Source: Zunongwangia mangrovi (GTDB taxonomy: Bacteria > Bacteroidota > Bacteroidia > Flavobacteriales > Flavobacteriaceae). From it: 64,000 nt of DNA. Shown here piece after piece: positions 45,059 through 53,839 of the stretch. Numbering within the stretch: the first letter of the stretch is position 1; each line of letters opens with the position of its first letter. The translations under genes and the position numbers were made by a program. Under the pieces are notes generated by a model. The model saw only the letters and a program-made list of their open reading frames with translations, ran no database searches and had not been told where the DNA came from. Location of the stretch: NCBI RefSeq assembly GCF_900112105.1, contig NZ_FOKV01000002.1, positions 248,001-312,000 on the forward strand, in the 5' to 3' direction.

Positions 45059-45554
45059 AGCTGTGTTGTTTAATAAGACTTTCTTTTATTTTTTTTCTTG
45101 CACGGGAGAGCGCTACTCTCACCGCTGTATTTTTCATTTTCATGATCTTACAAATCTCCTCGAACTCATAGTGCTCTACATCTCTTAGCTGAAATATGGC
45201 CTGCTGCTGCTCGGGTAGTGTTTTTAAAATTTCGTTTATCCACTGCATTTCATCTTTCAGTTCAAGTTGTCGTTGTCCAGAGATTTCGTTGTTATCATAA
45301 TTAGTATGTACAATCCGAAGATTATTGTTTTGCTTAAGCTTTAGTTGATCATAACAATAATTCTTGGTAACCGTCATTGCAAACGCTTCTACGTTGGCAT
45401 AATCATTGATTTTATCTTGTTGGTTCCAAAGTTTAATAATCACATCCTGGGTTGCATCCTGTGCTGCTTCTTTAGATGTAAGCAATCTTAGAGCCAAACG
45501 ATAAATCTTATCCTTAAAAGGGTTGATAATATTTAAGAATGTTTGTTCTTTCAT
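45045..45554 (-). CDS. ECF-type RNA polymerase sigma factor
   Basis: 169 residues. Region 2 (FKDKIYRLALRLLTSKEAAQ, then DATQDVIIKLWNQQDKI) and region 4 (TLPEQQQAIFQLRDVEHYEF, then EEICKIMKMKNTAVRVALSR) are complete, with no extra C-terminal domain. It is the first gene of a four-gene operon (sigma, anti-sigma-like, two DUF4252). A TGTAAC...CGTCGT promoter-like pair with 16-base spacing lies 40-67 bp upstream of the start codon, compatible with autoregulation. Confidence 0.94.
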   Translation of the reverse strand: MKEQTFLNIINPFKDKIYRLALRLLTSKEAAQDATQDVIIKLWNQQDKINDYANVEAFAMTVTKNYCYDQLKLKQNNNLRIVHTNYDNNEISGQRQLELKDEMQWINEILKTLPEQQQAIFQLRDVEHYEFEEICKIMKMKNTAVRVALSRARKKIKESLIKQHSYGIG

Positions 45555-45593
45555 TTTTGATTGATGGTTGGTTTTTACTACCCTTTCATAATT

Positions 45594-45621
45594 ACGACGG
45601 ACGACAATTTATTTTGTTACA
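45594..45621 (-). promoter_or_regulatory. Candidate ECF-dependent promoter of the sigma operon
   Basis: On the minus strand TGTAAC (45621-45616) and CGTCGT (45599-45594) are separated by 16 bases, the classic ECF -35/-10 arrangement (AAC plus CGTC). The start codon is 40 bp downstream of the -10. The TAnnTTTG housekeeping element is not evident here, which supports control by the encoded sigma factor. Confidence 0.6.
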
Positions 45622-45680
45622 AAACTTTTTCAAATTATTTGTTTTGTCGCTATTTTAGCTTTTTTTAATAATAACTTTAA

Positions 45681-47153
45681 ATGAAACGCATGAAAATGAG
45701 AAGATTTCTACTAGTCGCAATATTTGCTGGTAGTTTAATGACGTCCTGTTCTGAAGATATGGATGATGTGATTGATGATGATGTACTTGTAGAGCGAGAA
45801 AATGTCGAGATTGAAGACTTCATTTATCGTGGGATGGACGAGATCTATTTATACAAACCAGATATTCCAGAATTAGCAGATGATTATTTTGATTCTGAAG
45901 ATGATTATTACGATTTCCTGGTAAGTTGGGATACCCCTGAAGATTTATTCGATGAAGGACTTGTAGCTCCACAGGATCGCTTTAGCTATATTACAGATGA
46001 TTATATCGAATTAGAAAATAGTTTTAGCGGAATCTCAGAAACTACTGGTGTAGATTATAGATTGTATCTTTTTTCTAATTCTGATGATATTTTTGGAGTT
46101 GTAAGGTATATTGTTCCTGGTAGTAATGCCGAAGGAACTGCGATAAAAAGAGGTGACCTCTTTACTGAAATTAATGGAGAAACCTTAAATAGAAATAATT
46201 ATAGATCATTATTATCCAGCCCATCAGTAACTTTTACATTAGCTGAAATAAATGATAATGCGGTATCAAATACCGGTGAAGAGGTTACCATAGCAACTAG
46301 CGAAGTGACCGAAAATCCTGTCCTTATTCAGAATGTTATCGAAACTGATGGATTAAAGATCGGATACTTGATGTATAATAGCTTTGTGGCCGATTTCGAC
46401 CAGCAATTAAATGATGCTTTTGCCTATTTTGCTTCAGAAAATATCGACCACCTTGTACTAGATTTAAGATATAATGGTGGTGGTCGTGTAAGTTCTGCAA
46501 CGGCTTTAGCAAGTATGATCACTGGTTCTTATACTGGGGAGATCTTTGCAAAGCAACAGTGGAATGAAGATTATCAAAACTACTTTTTAGCTACAGATCC
46601 AGATCGTTTATTCAATTACTTTACAGATGATCTTCCGGGAGAAATAGCATTAAATCAGTTAAACCTTACAGATCTTTACGTTATTGGTACTTCTAGTACT
46701 GCCTCAGCAAGTGAGCTAGTGATCAATGGATTAAAACCATATATCGATGTGTATTTAATTGGACATACTACTACTGGTAAATCGCAGGCTTCTGTAACAC
46801 TTTACGACAGTCCAAATTTTGGTCCAACAAATGCAAATCCAGATCACACCTACGCAATACAACCATTGGTTTATGAATCTGTAAATGCAAATGATATCGT
46901 AGTGCCTTACGATGGAATCGATCCAGACGTTGAAAGTTATGAATCTCTATCCGATTTAGGTGTTTTAGGTGATCCATCTGAACCTATGCTTGCTGCTGCT
47001 ATTAATGCTATTACAGGCAATACTTCAGAAGCCCAGGCTATGACTCGCCAAAGAGAATTTAATTATCAGGAATTTAAAGAGCGTGCTTCTTTACAGCCTA
47101 ATTATAAAAGAATGTATATCGATGAATTACCGAGTTTAAGATTAGACCAATAA
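45681..47153 (+). CDS. S41 (C-terminal processing) peptidase lipoprotein
   Basis: 490 residues with lipobox LMTSC (Cys23 from the first ATG; another start lies 9 bases on) followed by an acidic stretch (SEDMDDVIDDDV). A PDZ-like segment (VPGSNAEGTAIKRGDLFTEI) precedes the S41 catalytic domain: LVLDLRYNGGGRVSSATALA, the nucleophile in TSSTASASELVING and the general-base Lys in HTTTGKSQA. It degrades peptides at the cell envelope, probably surface-exposed given the acidic residues after the Cys. It diverges from the sigma operon and ends at a strong terminator. Confidence 0.92.
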   Translation: MKRMKMRRFLLVAIFAGSLMTSCSEDMDDVIDDDVLVERENVEIEDFIYRGMDEIYLYKPDIPELADDYFDSEDDYYDFLVSWDTPEDLFDEGLVAPQDRFSYITDDYIELENSFSGISETTGVDYRLYLFSNSDDIFGVVRYIVPGSNAEGTAIKRGDLFTEINGETLNRNNYRSLLSSPSVTFTLAEINDNAVSNTGEEVTIATSEVTENPVLIQNVIETDGLKIGYLMYNSFVADFDQQLNDAFAYFASENIDHLVLDLRYNGGGRVSSATALASMITGSYTGEIFAKQQWNEDYQNYFLATDPDRLFNYFTDDLPGEIALNQLNLTDLYVIGTSSTASASELVINGLKPYIDVYLIGHTTTGKSQASVTLYDSPNFGPTNANPDHTYAIQPLVYESVNANDIVVPYDGIDPDVESYESLSDLGVLGDPSEPMLAAAINAITGNTSEAQAMTRQREFNYQEFKERASLQPNYKRMYIDELPSLRLDQ

Positions 47154-47177
47154 AATTTTAAACTTGATATAAAAAAC

Positions 47178-47204
47178 AAAAGCCCCGGTTTCCCGGGGCT
47201 TTTT
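47178..47204 (+). terminator. Intrinsic terminator after S41 peptidase gene
   Basis: AGCCCCGG pairs exactly with CCGGGGCT around TTTC, with A- and T-tracts on the sides. Confidence 0.92.
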
Positions 47205-47420
47205 CATAGGTGATAGAATCTTATTTTAGCTTTCGCTAATTTCGATTCTATTTTAAAACGAAAACATTTTACTCTAATTTCCTTTAGAATATTAAAGTTT
47301 TCTAAAGATTGGGTACAAAAAAAGAATCTTTACATACTAAGGGCAAGCTTCCAGTTAAGTATATCTTTTGAAACTACTGCACATCAATAACATAAACTTA
47401 CAGAAGCTAGCCACAAAGAA

Positions 47421-48500
47421 TTAATCATTAAAATAAAAGCTGTTAGGACCAATACCTACGCTAAATTCAGCTACGAAATCTCCAGCTGTTGTATAAATTT
47501 CTATAGTCCCTGCAGATGCAAAATCACCTCCATCTGAAGTATAGATATAATCATCTTCTACTGCAAAACCATACATTACTCCGTAAGCTGAAGTGCTTTC
47601 ATATGAGAATAATGGCGATTCTGGCGATTCTAGATCACCTTCAGTAATAGCATAAACAGAAGTTCCAGAAGTAAAATAAATTATTCCATCTTCAATATCA
47701 AGATTATTAGTGGATCCAATATTACTTAGATCTGTTTTAGTTAATTCTTCCCCAGTACTCAAATTTAAAGTATAAAGATTCTGATTCGACAAGGCATAGA
47801 TTACGTTATCAATGATTTCTATAGAAGTTAAACCTTCAGTTTCATTTTCATTATTAACAAAAAGCTCATAAGTATCTTCAAATGCATTTGTTTCAGGATT
47901 AAATACTAGAATACTGTTTCCTAATCCAAACGACGCATTTTCAACGTAAATTAAACCATCTTTTTCAAATACTTGTCCTAGGACTTTACCAGCTTCAATA
48001 GTTTTTTCTACTTCCAGAGTTTCCAAATCAATAACAGTTAAAAAATCATCTGTAGTATATCCATCTCCCCAAGTCAAATTACGATTGGATACGTAAGCTT
48101 TACCATTGTAGGCCACACCATACACTGGAACAGTGAGACCACTATCAACAACACCTTCATATTCAAAAGTTTCACGATCTACAACGGTAATTAAATTAGA
48201 GCCATTAGAAATAATATAAGCATGATCTTCATCAAAGAAGATAGACTGTAAATAACCACCAAGTCCCATATCGGGATTTACAGTTTCAAAAATGTTATTT
48301 TCTACATTCGTAAATTCTGAATCTAAAAATGAAACAGTTCCCTCAGTTTGTGATCCTTCATTTAAGATAATTACGCCTTCCTCATACGCTTGTTCTTCAT
48401 TTTCTTCTGGAACTTCAACGAAACCATCGTCGTCACTGCTACAGGAATTCAGTAAAAAAGTGCCAAAAAGGCCAAGAGCAAATAATTTGCTAATCTTCAT
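47421..48500 (-). CDS. btuG: BtuG-like surface lipoprotein (beta-propeller, cobalamin uptake)
   Basis: 359 residues. The lipobox LLNSC (Cys20) is followed by SSDDDG, matching the acidic export signal that places lipoproteins on the outer surface in flavobacteria. The rest repeats short beta blades (LITVVDRETFEYEGVVD, DFLTVIDLETLEVEKTIEAG, NSILVFNPETNAFEDTYELF, LYTLNLSTGEELTK), about seven, as in the DUF5074/YncE-like propellers to which Bacteroides BtuG belongs. It lies 10 bp after btuB, behind a B12 riboswitch, so a role in capturing vitamin B12 for BtuB is well supported by context. The symbol is by analogy. Confidence 0.8.
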   Translation of the reverse strand: MKISKLFALGLFGTFLLNSCSSDDDGFVEVPEENEEQAYEEGVIILNEGSQTEGTVSFLDSEFTNVENNIFETVNPDMGLGGYLQSIFFDEDHAYIISNGSNLITVVDRETFEYEGVVDSGLTVPVYGVAYNGKAYVSNRNLTWGDGYTTDDFLTVIDLETLEVEKTIEAGKVLGQVFEKDGLIYVENASFGLGNSILVFNPETNAFEDTYELFVNNENETEGLTSIEIIDNVIYALSNQNLYTLNLSTGEELTKTDLSNIGSTNNLDIEDGIIYFTSGTSVYAITEGDLESPESPLFSYESTSAYGVMYGFAVEDDYIYTSDGGDFASAGTIEIYTTAGDFVAEFSVGIGPNSFYFND

Positions 48501-48510
48501 AGTTAACTAG

Positions 48511-50346
48511 TTAAAAATTAATGTTTAGGTATAAATTATAATTGATTCCCGGCATCCACCGGTCTTCTACATTCTGATATTCGTTATTTAATAGGTTATT
48601 TATTCTTGCGCCTAACTGCCAGTTTCTTCGTTTATCGATGGCATAAGAAAGTCCTACATTGGTTAAAAAATATCCCGAAAGTTCATCACTATGATCGGTA
48701 CGTGTGTAAACCTTCCCGTTATATAAAAACTGAAGCGATGGCGTAAATCGATAGATCTGGTAATTGATATTTCCGTTAATCTTTTGGAAAGGCGTATAAA
48801 TTAACTGGCGATGAGTTTCGGCATTTTCAGAAATCGTATACGCATAATTCAAATTAACGTTCAAGATTTGATCTTTCGCCAGCTTTTTCTGCCAGTTTAG
48901 GTAAGATTCAATTCCGAAGATCTCTACTTTATCTTCATTAACAGGACGCCAAATTCCGCCTTCTCCCGGCAACCAGCGAATCATATCTTCTACCTGGTTG
49001 TAAAAAAATGTAAGCCCAGATTCGATGTTTTTAATCCTGAAAATATTACCAATTTCTGCCTGATCTGAAGTTTCCGGATTTAAATATGGATTCCCTGAAG
49101 ATGCCCAATAAAGATCGTTATATGTTGGTATCCTGAAATTTCTTGAGCCGTTGAATTTTAAGCTGTAAAAATCGCTAAACTCATAACTGGCACCAAAAGA
49201 ATATAGAAGCGGACTATCATAATTGTCTGTCGCCTCCTTTCGCAAACCTATTTCAGATTGAAATTTTTCTGAAAAATGGTATTTAGCTAATATCGCTGCA
49301 GAAAATATATTACGATCATTTTTAGCAATGCTACTGCCCTCGCCTTCTGTATAGGTATTCTGAATTACGGCATTCATTAAAAGATCTTCTGAAGCTTCAT
49401 AGGCTAAATCGTATTTTGCAATATAACTTTGGGCATTTCCGAAGCTAAAACTATCATTTTCGATATTCGCGAAATATTGATATTCCTCTCGAATAAAAGC
49501 CAATCTTGCCACCTGAGTGAAATTAGAAAATTCGCTATTCCACTCCAGCAAGTTTCGATAAGATCGATCATTATATTTGGTTCGATTTTCGGAAGGGCGA
49601 ATTAGTGAAAAATGCCGTTCTCCATCGTAAATTTCGCTGATCAGTTTTAGTGTATTTTTTGAATTAAATCGATATCCCAGCGTAACATTGGCTGAATTAT
49701 TATAAAAATCGCCATTCAGGTTCTCGCCACGATCATCTGGATACTCATAATCATTGTCACTGCTATTTCTGGAAATCGATAAATTTAAGCTCCAATTTTT
49801 TCGGGCGGTTTTAAAATTGTAGCGAGCATCAAGCGTATTAAAACTTCCGTAGCGCAATAAAAGATGATGTTCCTGCCGTTTTTTGAAAGATAAAGTATTA
49901 TTTAAATGCACGCTTCCACCAATCGCTCCGGTGCCGTAAACCACGCTTCCACCACCACCGCGAACCGCAATCTGGTTATAAGCACCACTATTTACAGTAT
50001 TAAAATCGATCTGACCGTTAAACTGGGAATTGATGTTGATCCCGTTCCAGATAACCGCAGTTTGCGAAGCTGAAGTCCCTCTAAACGATGGCGATGAAAC
50101 CATGCCGAGACCATTTTCTCTAAAATATATTGGTGTGTTAAAATTTAAAACTTCGGTTAAGAGGGGCTGATTTTGGGTAAGTAAGGAGTCAGAAAGCACG
50201 GCAACATGCTGCCCTGTAGAAAATTTCTGTAGCTTCGTATCACTAAGCATCACAGTATCTAAAACCGTAATTTCCCGTGATTGAGAATAGATTTTAGACG
50301 AAAAAAGCCCAAAGGCTACCAGTATAAAAAGTAGTTGTTTCTTCAT
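48511..50346 (-). CDS. btuB: TonB-dependent cobalamin receptor BtuB
   Basis: 611 residues with a signal peptide (...LFSSKIYSQ). A plug domain (FRENGLGMVSSPSFRGTSAS, GGGGSVVYGTGAIGGSVHLN) precedes a 22-strand barrel that ends in Phe (LNINF). There is no CarboxypepD_reg extension, so it is BtuB-type rather than SusC-type. A cobalamin riboswitch sits directly upstream and a BtuG-like gene downstream; btuFCD genes diverge. It brings vitamin B12 across the outer membrane using TonB energy. Confidence 0.93.
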   Translation of the reverse strand: MKKQLLFILVAFGLFSSKIYSQSREITVLDTVMLSDTKLQKFSTGQHVAVLSDSLLTQNQPLLTEVLNFNTPIYFRENGLGMVSSPSFRGTSASQTAVIWNGININSQFNGQIDFNTVNSGAYNQIAVRGGGGSVVYGTGAIGGSVHLNNTLSFKKRQEHHLLLRYGSFNTLDARYNFKTARKNWSLNLSISRNSSDNDYEYPDDRGENLNGDFYNNSANVTLGYRFNSKNTLKLISEIYDGERHFSLIRPSENRTKYNDRSYRNLLEWNSEFSNFTQVARLAFIREEYQYFANIENDSFSFGNAQSYIAKYDLAYEASEDLLMNAVIQNTYTEGEGSSIAKNDRNIFSAAILAKYHFSEKFQSEIGLRKEATDNYDSPLLYSFGASYEFSDFYSLKFNGSRNFRIPTYNDLYWASSGNPYLNPETSDQAEIGNIFRIKNIESGLTFFYNQVEDMIRWLPGEGGIWRPVNEDKVEIFGIESYLNWQKKLAKDQILNVNLNYAYTISENAETHRQLIYTPFQKINGNINYQIYRFTPSLQFLYNGKVYTRTDHSDELSGYFLTNVGLSYAIDKRRNWQLGARINNLLNNEYQNVEDRWMPGINYNLYLNINF

Positions 50347-50392
50347 GCGCCAGCGACTTTTATCCCGAAAGTCAATCCGTTTTTAATAATCT

Positions 50393-50590
50393 CTGGCAGG
50401 TCTCCTGGCTAGCGTCCTGTAATGTACCTTCCCATCTAAAAAGACAGTGGTTTGAAGTTTTTTACAAGCATTCCTAAAACGGAACAAAGCTTACAGTTGC
50501 GGGAACAGCTCAGGTTTTAACTAAAAATCGACGTTTAAAACAGCAATTTTCAATATTTCCTGATTCCCTTTTAATCGGCATTGCCGAACC
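50393..50590 (-). promoter_or_regulatory. Cobalamin (B12) riboswitch controlling btuB
   Basis: On the minus strand the conserved elements appear in order: AAAAGGGAATCAGG, CCTGAGCTGTTCCCGCAACTG, CCACTG, GGGAAGG, GACGCTAGCC and the B12 box AGCCAGGAGACCTGCC (at 50410-50395). The aptamer ends about 46 bp before the btuB start. A CTGGC next to the start codon (50353-50349) can pair with GCCAG of the box end, suggesting control of translation. Binding of adenosylcobalamin or a related corrinoid would switch off btuB and the BtuG-like gene. Confidence 0.95.
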
Positions 50591-50651
50591 AAAATTTCAA
50601 TGCGAATTTAATCATTTCCCAAACGAAAGCATCTAAATTTCTAAATAATAT

Positions 50652-50659
50652 TACTTTTG
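50652..50659 (+). promoter_or_regulatory. Bacteroidota -7 element upstream of btuF
   Basis: TACTTTTG fits TAnnTTTG and lies 18 bp before the GTG start of btuF. It coincides with an in-frame TTG (50657) that would otherwise look like a start, which argues for the GTG. No clear -33 element is visible. Confidence 0.5.
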
Positions 50660-50677
50660 AAGTCAAAATTCATTCTT

Positions 50678-51817
50678 GTGAAAAAAATCGGAATCCTTTT
50701 TATTTTTCTCTTAAGCCTTTCCTGTAAAGATTCAGAAAAGTCTGAAAAATCTACTAAAAACCTGCATGGACAGGAAATTGAGATCTCTTACGCAAACGGA
50801 TTTTCGATCACAGAATTTGATGATTACAGCATTATCGAAGTAAATTCTCCCTGGCCGGAAGCCGAAAAAAGCTTCCGCTACTTACTTGCAGAAAAAGAAG
50901 CCAAAATTCCTGCAAACTTAGAATTTGATCAAATAGTGACGATTCCTGTGCAAAAAATTGTGGTGACTTCAACAACACATATTCCAGCTTTAGAAGCGCT
51001 AAATGAAACCAAATCTTTAAAAGGTTTTCCCGGCCTGGATTATATTTCTTCCGAAGAGACAAGAAGTTTAATTAATTCCGGAGCGATAAAAGAGGTTGGA
51101 AAGAACGAAAGCTTAAATACTGAAGTCTTAATCGACCTTCAACCAGATGTTGTAATAGGTTTTGCTATTAATGCTGATAATAAAAGTTTTAGCACGATTC
51201 AAAAAACAGGAATTCCTGTAATTTATAATGGTGAATGGACCGAATCTTCAGCACTTGGAAAAGCCGAATGGATCAAGTTCTTTGGCGCACTTTACGACAA
51301 ATCCGAAGCCGCAGATTCGATATTCGATACTATTGAAAGCAATTATAATTCGGCTAAAAAACTGGCTGAGACTATCGAAAATAAGCCCAGCGTTCTTAGT
51401 GGATCTATGTTTAAAGATCAGTGGTATGTGCCTTATGGAAATAGCTGGCAGGCGCAAATGATCAAAGATGCGAACGCAAACTACCTTTGGGCAGACACCA
51501 AAGGTTCAGGAAGTCTTTCTTTGTCTTTCGAATCGGTTTTAGATAAAGCTCAAAATGCTGAATTTTGGATTAGTGCCGGGCAGTTTACATCCTATTCTGG
51601 GATGTTGAAACAATCGCAGCATTATTCGCAGTTTAAAGCTGTTCAGGATAAAAAAGTATATTCGGTAAGTATGAGCAAAGGCGAGACCGGCGGTGTGATC
51701 TTTTACGAACTTGGACCCAATCGCCCAGATCTCATTCTAAAAGATCTAATTTCGATATTTCATCCGCAGCTTTTAGAAAATTACGAACCTACATTTTTTA
51801 AAGCGCTTAACGATTAA
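50678..51817 (+). CDS. btuF: Cobalamin ABC transporter substrate-binding lipoprotein BtuF
   Basis: 379 residues from the GTG at 50678, which opens a lipoprotein signal (MKKIGILFIFLLSLSC, Cys16). A TTG at 50657 is in frame but overlaps the promoter -7 element. The class III periplasmic binding fold is recognisable (KIVVTSTTHIPALEALNETK, LIDLQPDVVIGF, GIPVIYNGEWTESSALGKAE). The location in the riboswitch-btuB/btuFCD cluster indicates cobalamin rather than siderophore binding. It overlaps btuC by one base (TAATG). Confidence 0.9.
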   Translation: MKKIGILFIFLLSLSCKDSEKSEKSTKNLHGQEIEISYANGFSITEFDDYSIIEVNSPWPEAEKSFRYLLAEKEAKIPANLEFDQIVTIPVQKIVVTSTTHIPALEALNETKSLKGFPGLDYISSEETRSLINSGAIKEVGKNESLNTEVLIDLQPDVVIGFAINADNKSFSTIQKTGIPVIYNGEWTESSALGKAEWIKFFGALYDKSEAADSIFDTIESNYNSAKKLAETIENKPSVLSGSMFKDQWYVPYGNSWQAQMIKDANANYLWADTKGSGSLSLSFESVLDKAQNAEFWISAGQFTSYSGMLKQSQHYSQFKAVQDKKVYSVSMSKGETGGVIFYELGPNRPDLILKDLISIFHPQLLENYEPTFFKALND

Positions 51818-52848
51818 TGCAACATACCGGGAAATACGTATCGATATTATTGATTTTAGGGCTCTTTTTAGTTGCGCTAATTTTACTGAATATCAGTTTA
51901 GGATCGGTAAATATTCCTGTAAAAGACATTTTTTCCTCAATTTTTAATACTGAAGTTTCCAAAGAAACCTATCGCTACATTGTTTTAGATTATCGATTAC
52001 CAAAGGCTTTTACTGCTATAATCGCCGGATCTGGACTCGCAATTAGCGGATTATTGATGCAAACCATGTTTAGAAATCCGCTTGCCGGGCCTTATGTTTT
52101 GGGCTTAAGCAGCGGTGCTAGTTTGGGCGTTGCGATCGTAATTATGGGCGCAACCTTGATTGGCGGAAGCTTTGTAGCTTTGGCGCTTTCTAAATGGACT
52201 TTGGTTATTGCATCAAGTTTGGGAAGTTTAATGGTACTTTTTGCGGTTGTTTTAGGATCGGTACGATTAAGGGACACGATGGCGATCTTGATTGTGGGAT
52301 TGATGTTTGCCAGTTTAACCGGTGCTGTGGTGAGTATTCTCAGCTATTTTAGCCCGGCTGCGCAGTTACAACAATATATTTTCTGGTCTTTTGGGAGTCT
52401 TGGCGATCTTTCGTGGGCAGAAGTTGGTATCCTTGCTATTTTCTGGTTTTTAGGAATTAGTTTGGCAATTTTCTGCATCAAAAATCTAAACAGCTTATTG
52501 CTTGGCGAAGAATATGCACGCAGCCTGGGAGTTAATATTAGTCAAAATCGAATGCTAATTATTATCGCTACCTGTTTACTGGCAGGTAGCATTACCGCGT
52601 TTTGTGGCCCGATTGCCTTTATAGGATTAGCAGTCCCACATTTAATTCGGCAAATCTTCCCCATAAACAATCATCTTATTTTATTGCCGGCAGTAATTTT
52701 AGGCGGTGCCATTTTAATGCTTATTTGCGATATCGTAGCGCAATTCCCAGGAATGGAATTTACATTGCCAATCAATGCTATAACTTCGCTTATCGGTGCT
52801 CCTGTGGTGATTTGGTTACTCATTAGAAAACAAAAATTCCTGTTTTAG
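51817..52848 (+). CDS. btuC: Cobalamin ABC transporter permease BtuC (FecCD family)
   Basis: 343 residues, about 10 membrane helices. FecCD signatures: YRLPKAFTAIIAGSGLAISG, MQTMFRNPLAGPYVLGLSSG, a cytoplasmic coupling segment LLGEEYARSLGVNISQNRML, and FCGPIAFIGLAVPHLIRQIF. It forms the transmembrane channel with BtuD. Start overlaps the btuF stop; its stop abuts the btuD start. Confidence 0.93.
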   Translation: MQHTGKYVSILLILGLFLVALILLNISLGSVNIPVKDIFSSIFNTEVSKETYRYIVLDYRLPKAFTAIIAGSGLAISGLLMQTMFRNPLAGPYVLGLSSGASLGVAIVIMGATLIGGSFVALALSKWTLVIASSLGSLMVLFAVVLGSVRLRDTMAILIVGLMFASLTGAVVSILSYFSPAAQLQQYIFWSFGSLGDLSWAEVGILAIFWFLGISLAIFCIKNLNSLLLGEEYARSLGVNISQNRMLIIIATCLLAGSITAFCGPIAFIGLAVPHLIRQIFPINNHLILLPAVILGGAILMLICDIVAQFPGMEFTLPINAITSLIGAPVVIWLLIRKQKFLF

Positions 52849-53649
52849 ATGAAATCAAATGCTGAAAATATCACCCTAAAAACATCGAATCTGGAGATTG
52901 GTTATCAGGATAAAAACGGAATAAAATCGATTGCTGAAAAGATTGATCTTGAAGTTCACAAATCTGAATTAATCGCGGTAATCGGCGTAAACGGAATCGG
53001 AAAATCTACGCTATTACGAACAATTTCAGGAATCCAGCAAGCACTTTCTGGAACAGTTGAAATTGAAGGTAAAACCCTGAACGCACTTAACGATCTGCAA
53101 CGAGCTTCACAAATTAGCTTGGTACTTACCAATCAGCCTATTTCAAAGAATCTAAGTGTTTTTGAATTGATCGCTTTAGGACGCCAACCCTATACCAACT
53201 GGCTGGGAAAACTATCAAAAATAGATACCGAAAAGATCGAAAATGCCATTAAGCTAACCTCTATTGAATCTTTAAAAGATCGAAAGTGTTACGAGCTTAG
53301 TGATGGCCAATTGCAACGCGTTTTAATTGCTAGGGCGATTGCTCAGGACACGCCAATCATCATCTTAGATGAGCCAACTACGCATCTTGATATGTACCAC
53401 AAAGCTTACGTGGTAAAGCTGCTGAAAAAGCTCGCGAAACAGACCAATAAAACAATCATTTTTGCTTCTCACGAGATCAATTTAGCGATACAAATTTGTG
53501 ATAAGATCATCTTAATGCATCCCGAAAAAACACAAATCGACACTCCTAAAAATCTAATTTCATCTGGAGCATTTCAGGATTTATTTCCAAAAGATCTGAT
53601 TCATTTTGATGAAATTTCAGGAGCTTTTCGAATCAAAAATGAAGATTAA
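52849..53649 (+). CDS. btuD: Cobalamin ABC transporter ATP-binding protein BtuD
   Basis: 266 residues. Walker A GVNGIGKSTLLR, Q-loop region LVLTNQPISKNLSVFEL, signature LSDGQLQRVLIARA (D replaces the usual G in LSGGQ), Walker B IIILDEPTTHLD and the H-loop ASHE. It hydrolyses ATP to drive BtuC. It begins directly after the btuC stop codon and ends the btuFCD operon. Regulation of this rightward operon is not by the riboswitch, which reads leftward. Confidence 0.93.
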   Translation: MKSNAENITLKTSNLEIGYQDKNGIKSIAEKIDLEVHKSELIAVIGVNGIGKSTLLRTISGIQQALSGTVEIEGKTLNALNDLQRASQISLVLTNQPISKNLSVFELIALGRQPYTNWLGKLSKIDTEKIENAIKLTSIESLKDRKCYELSDGQLQRVLIARAIAQDTPIIILDEPTTHLDMYHKAYVVKLLKKLAKQTNKTIIFASHEINLAIQICDKIILMHPEKTQIDTPKNLISSGAFQDLFPKDLIHFDEISGAFRIKNED

Positions 53650-53812
53650 AATTCGCTGAAAAATCAGTCTTTTTTTTTAATCAAAAATCGACATTAAATA
53701 AATTGAATTTTGAACTATTTTTTTTTATAAAAAAAAGCCCGAAAATAGTGCATCATTTCAATTAAAATCTAGCTTAATTTTTATCGATTTTAGGTCTTAA
53801 AAAACTTATCAT

Positions 53813-53820
53813 TATATTTG
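53813..53820 (+). promoter_or_regulatory. Bacteroidota -7 element upstream of rmuC
   Basis: TATATTTG matches TAnnTTTG, 19 bp before the rmuC start codon. A -33 element is not clear. Confidence 0.5.
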
Positions 53821-53839
53821 AAACAAACCCACTTATTAC

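Noticed and set aside
50590-50677. A second cobalamin riboswitch for btuFCD on the plus strand
   Set aside because: Fewer than 90 bases separate the minus-strand aptamer from the btuF start and no B12 box is present in plus orientation.
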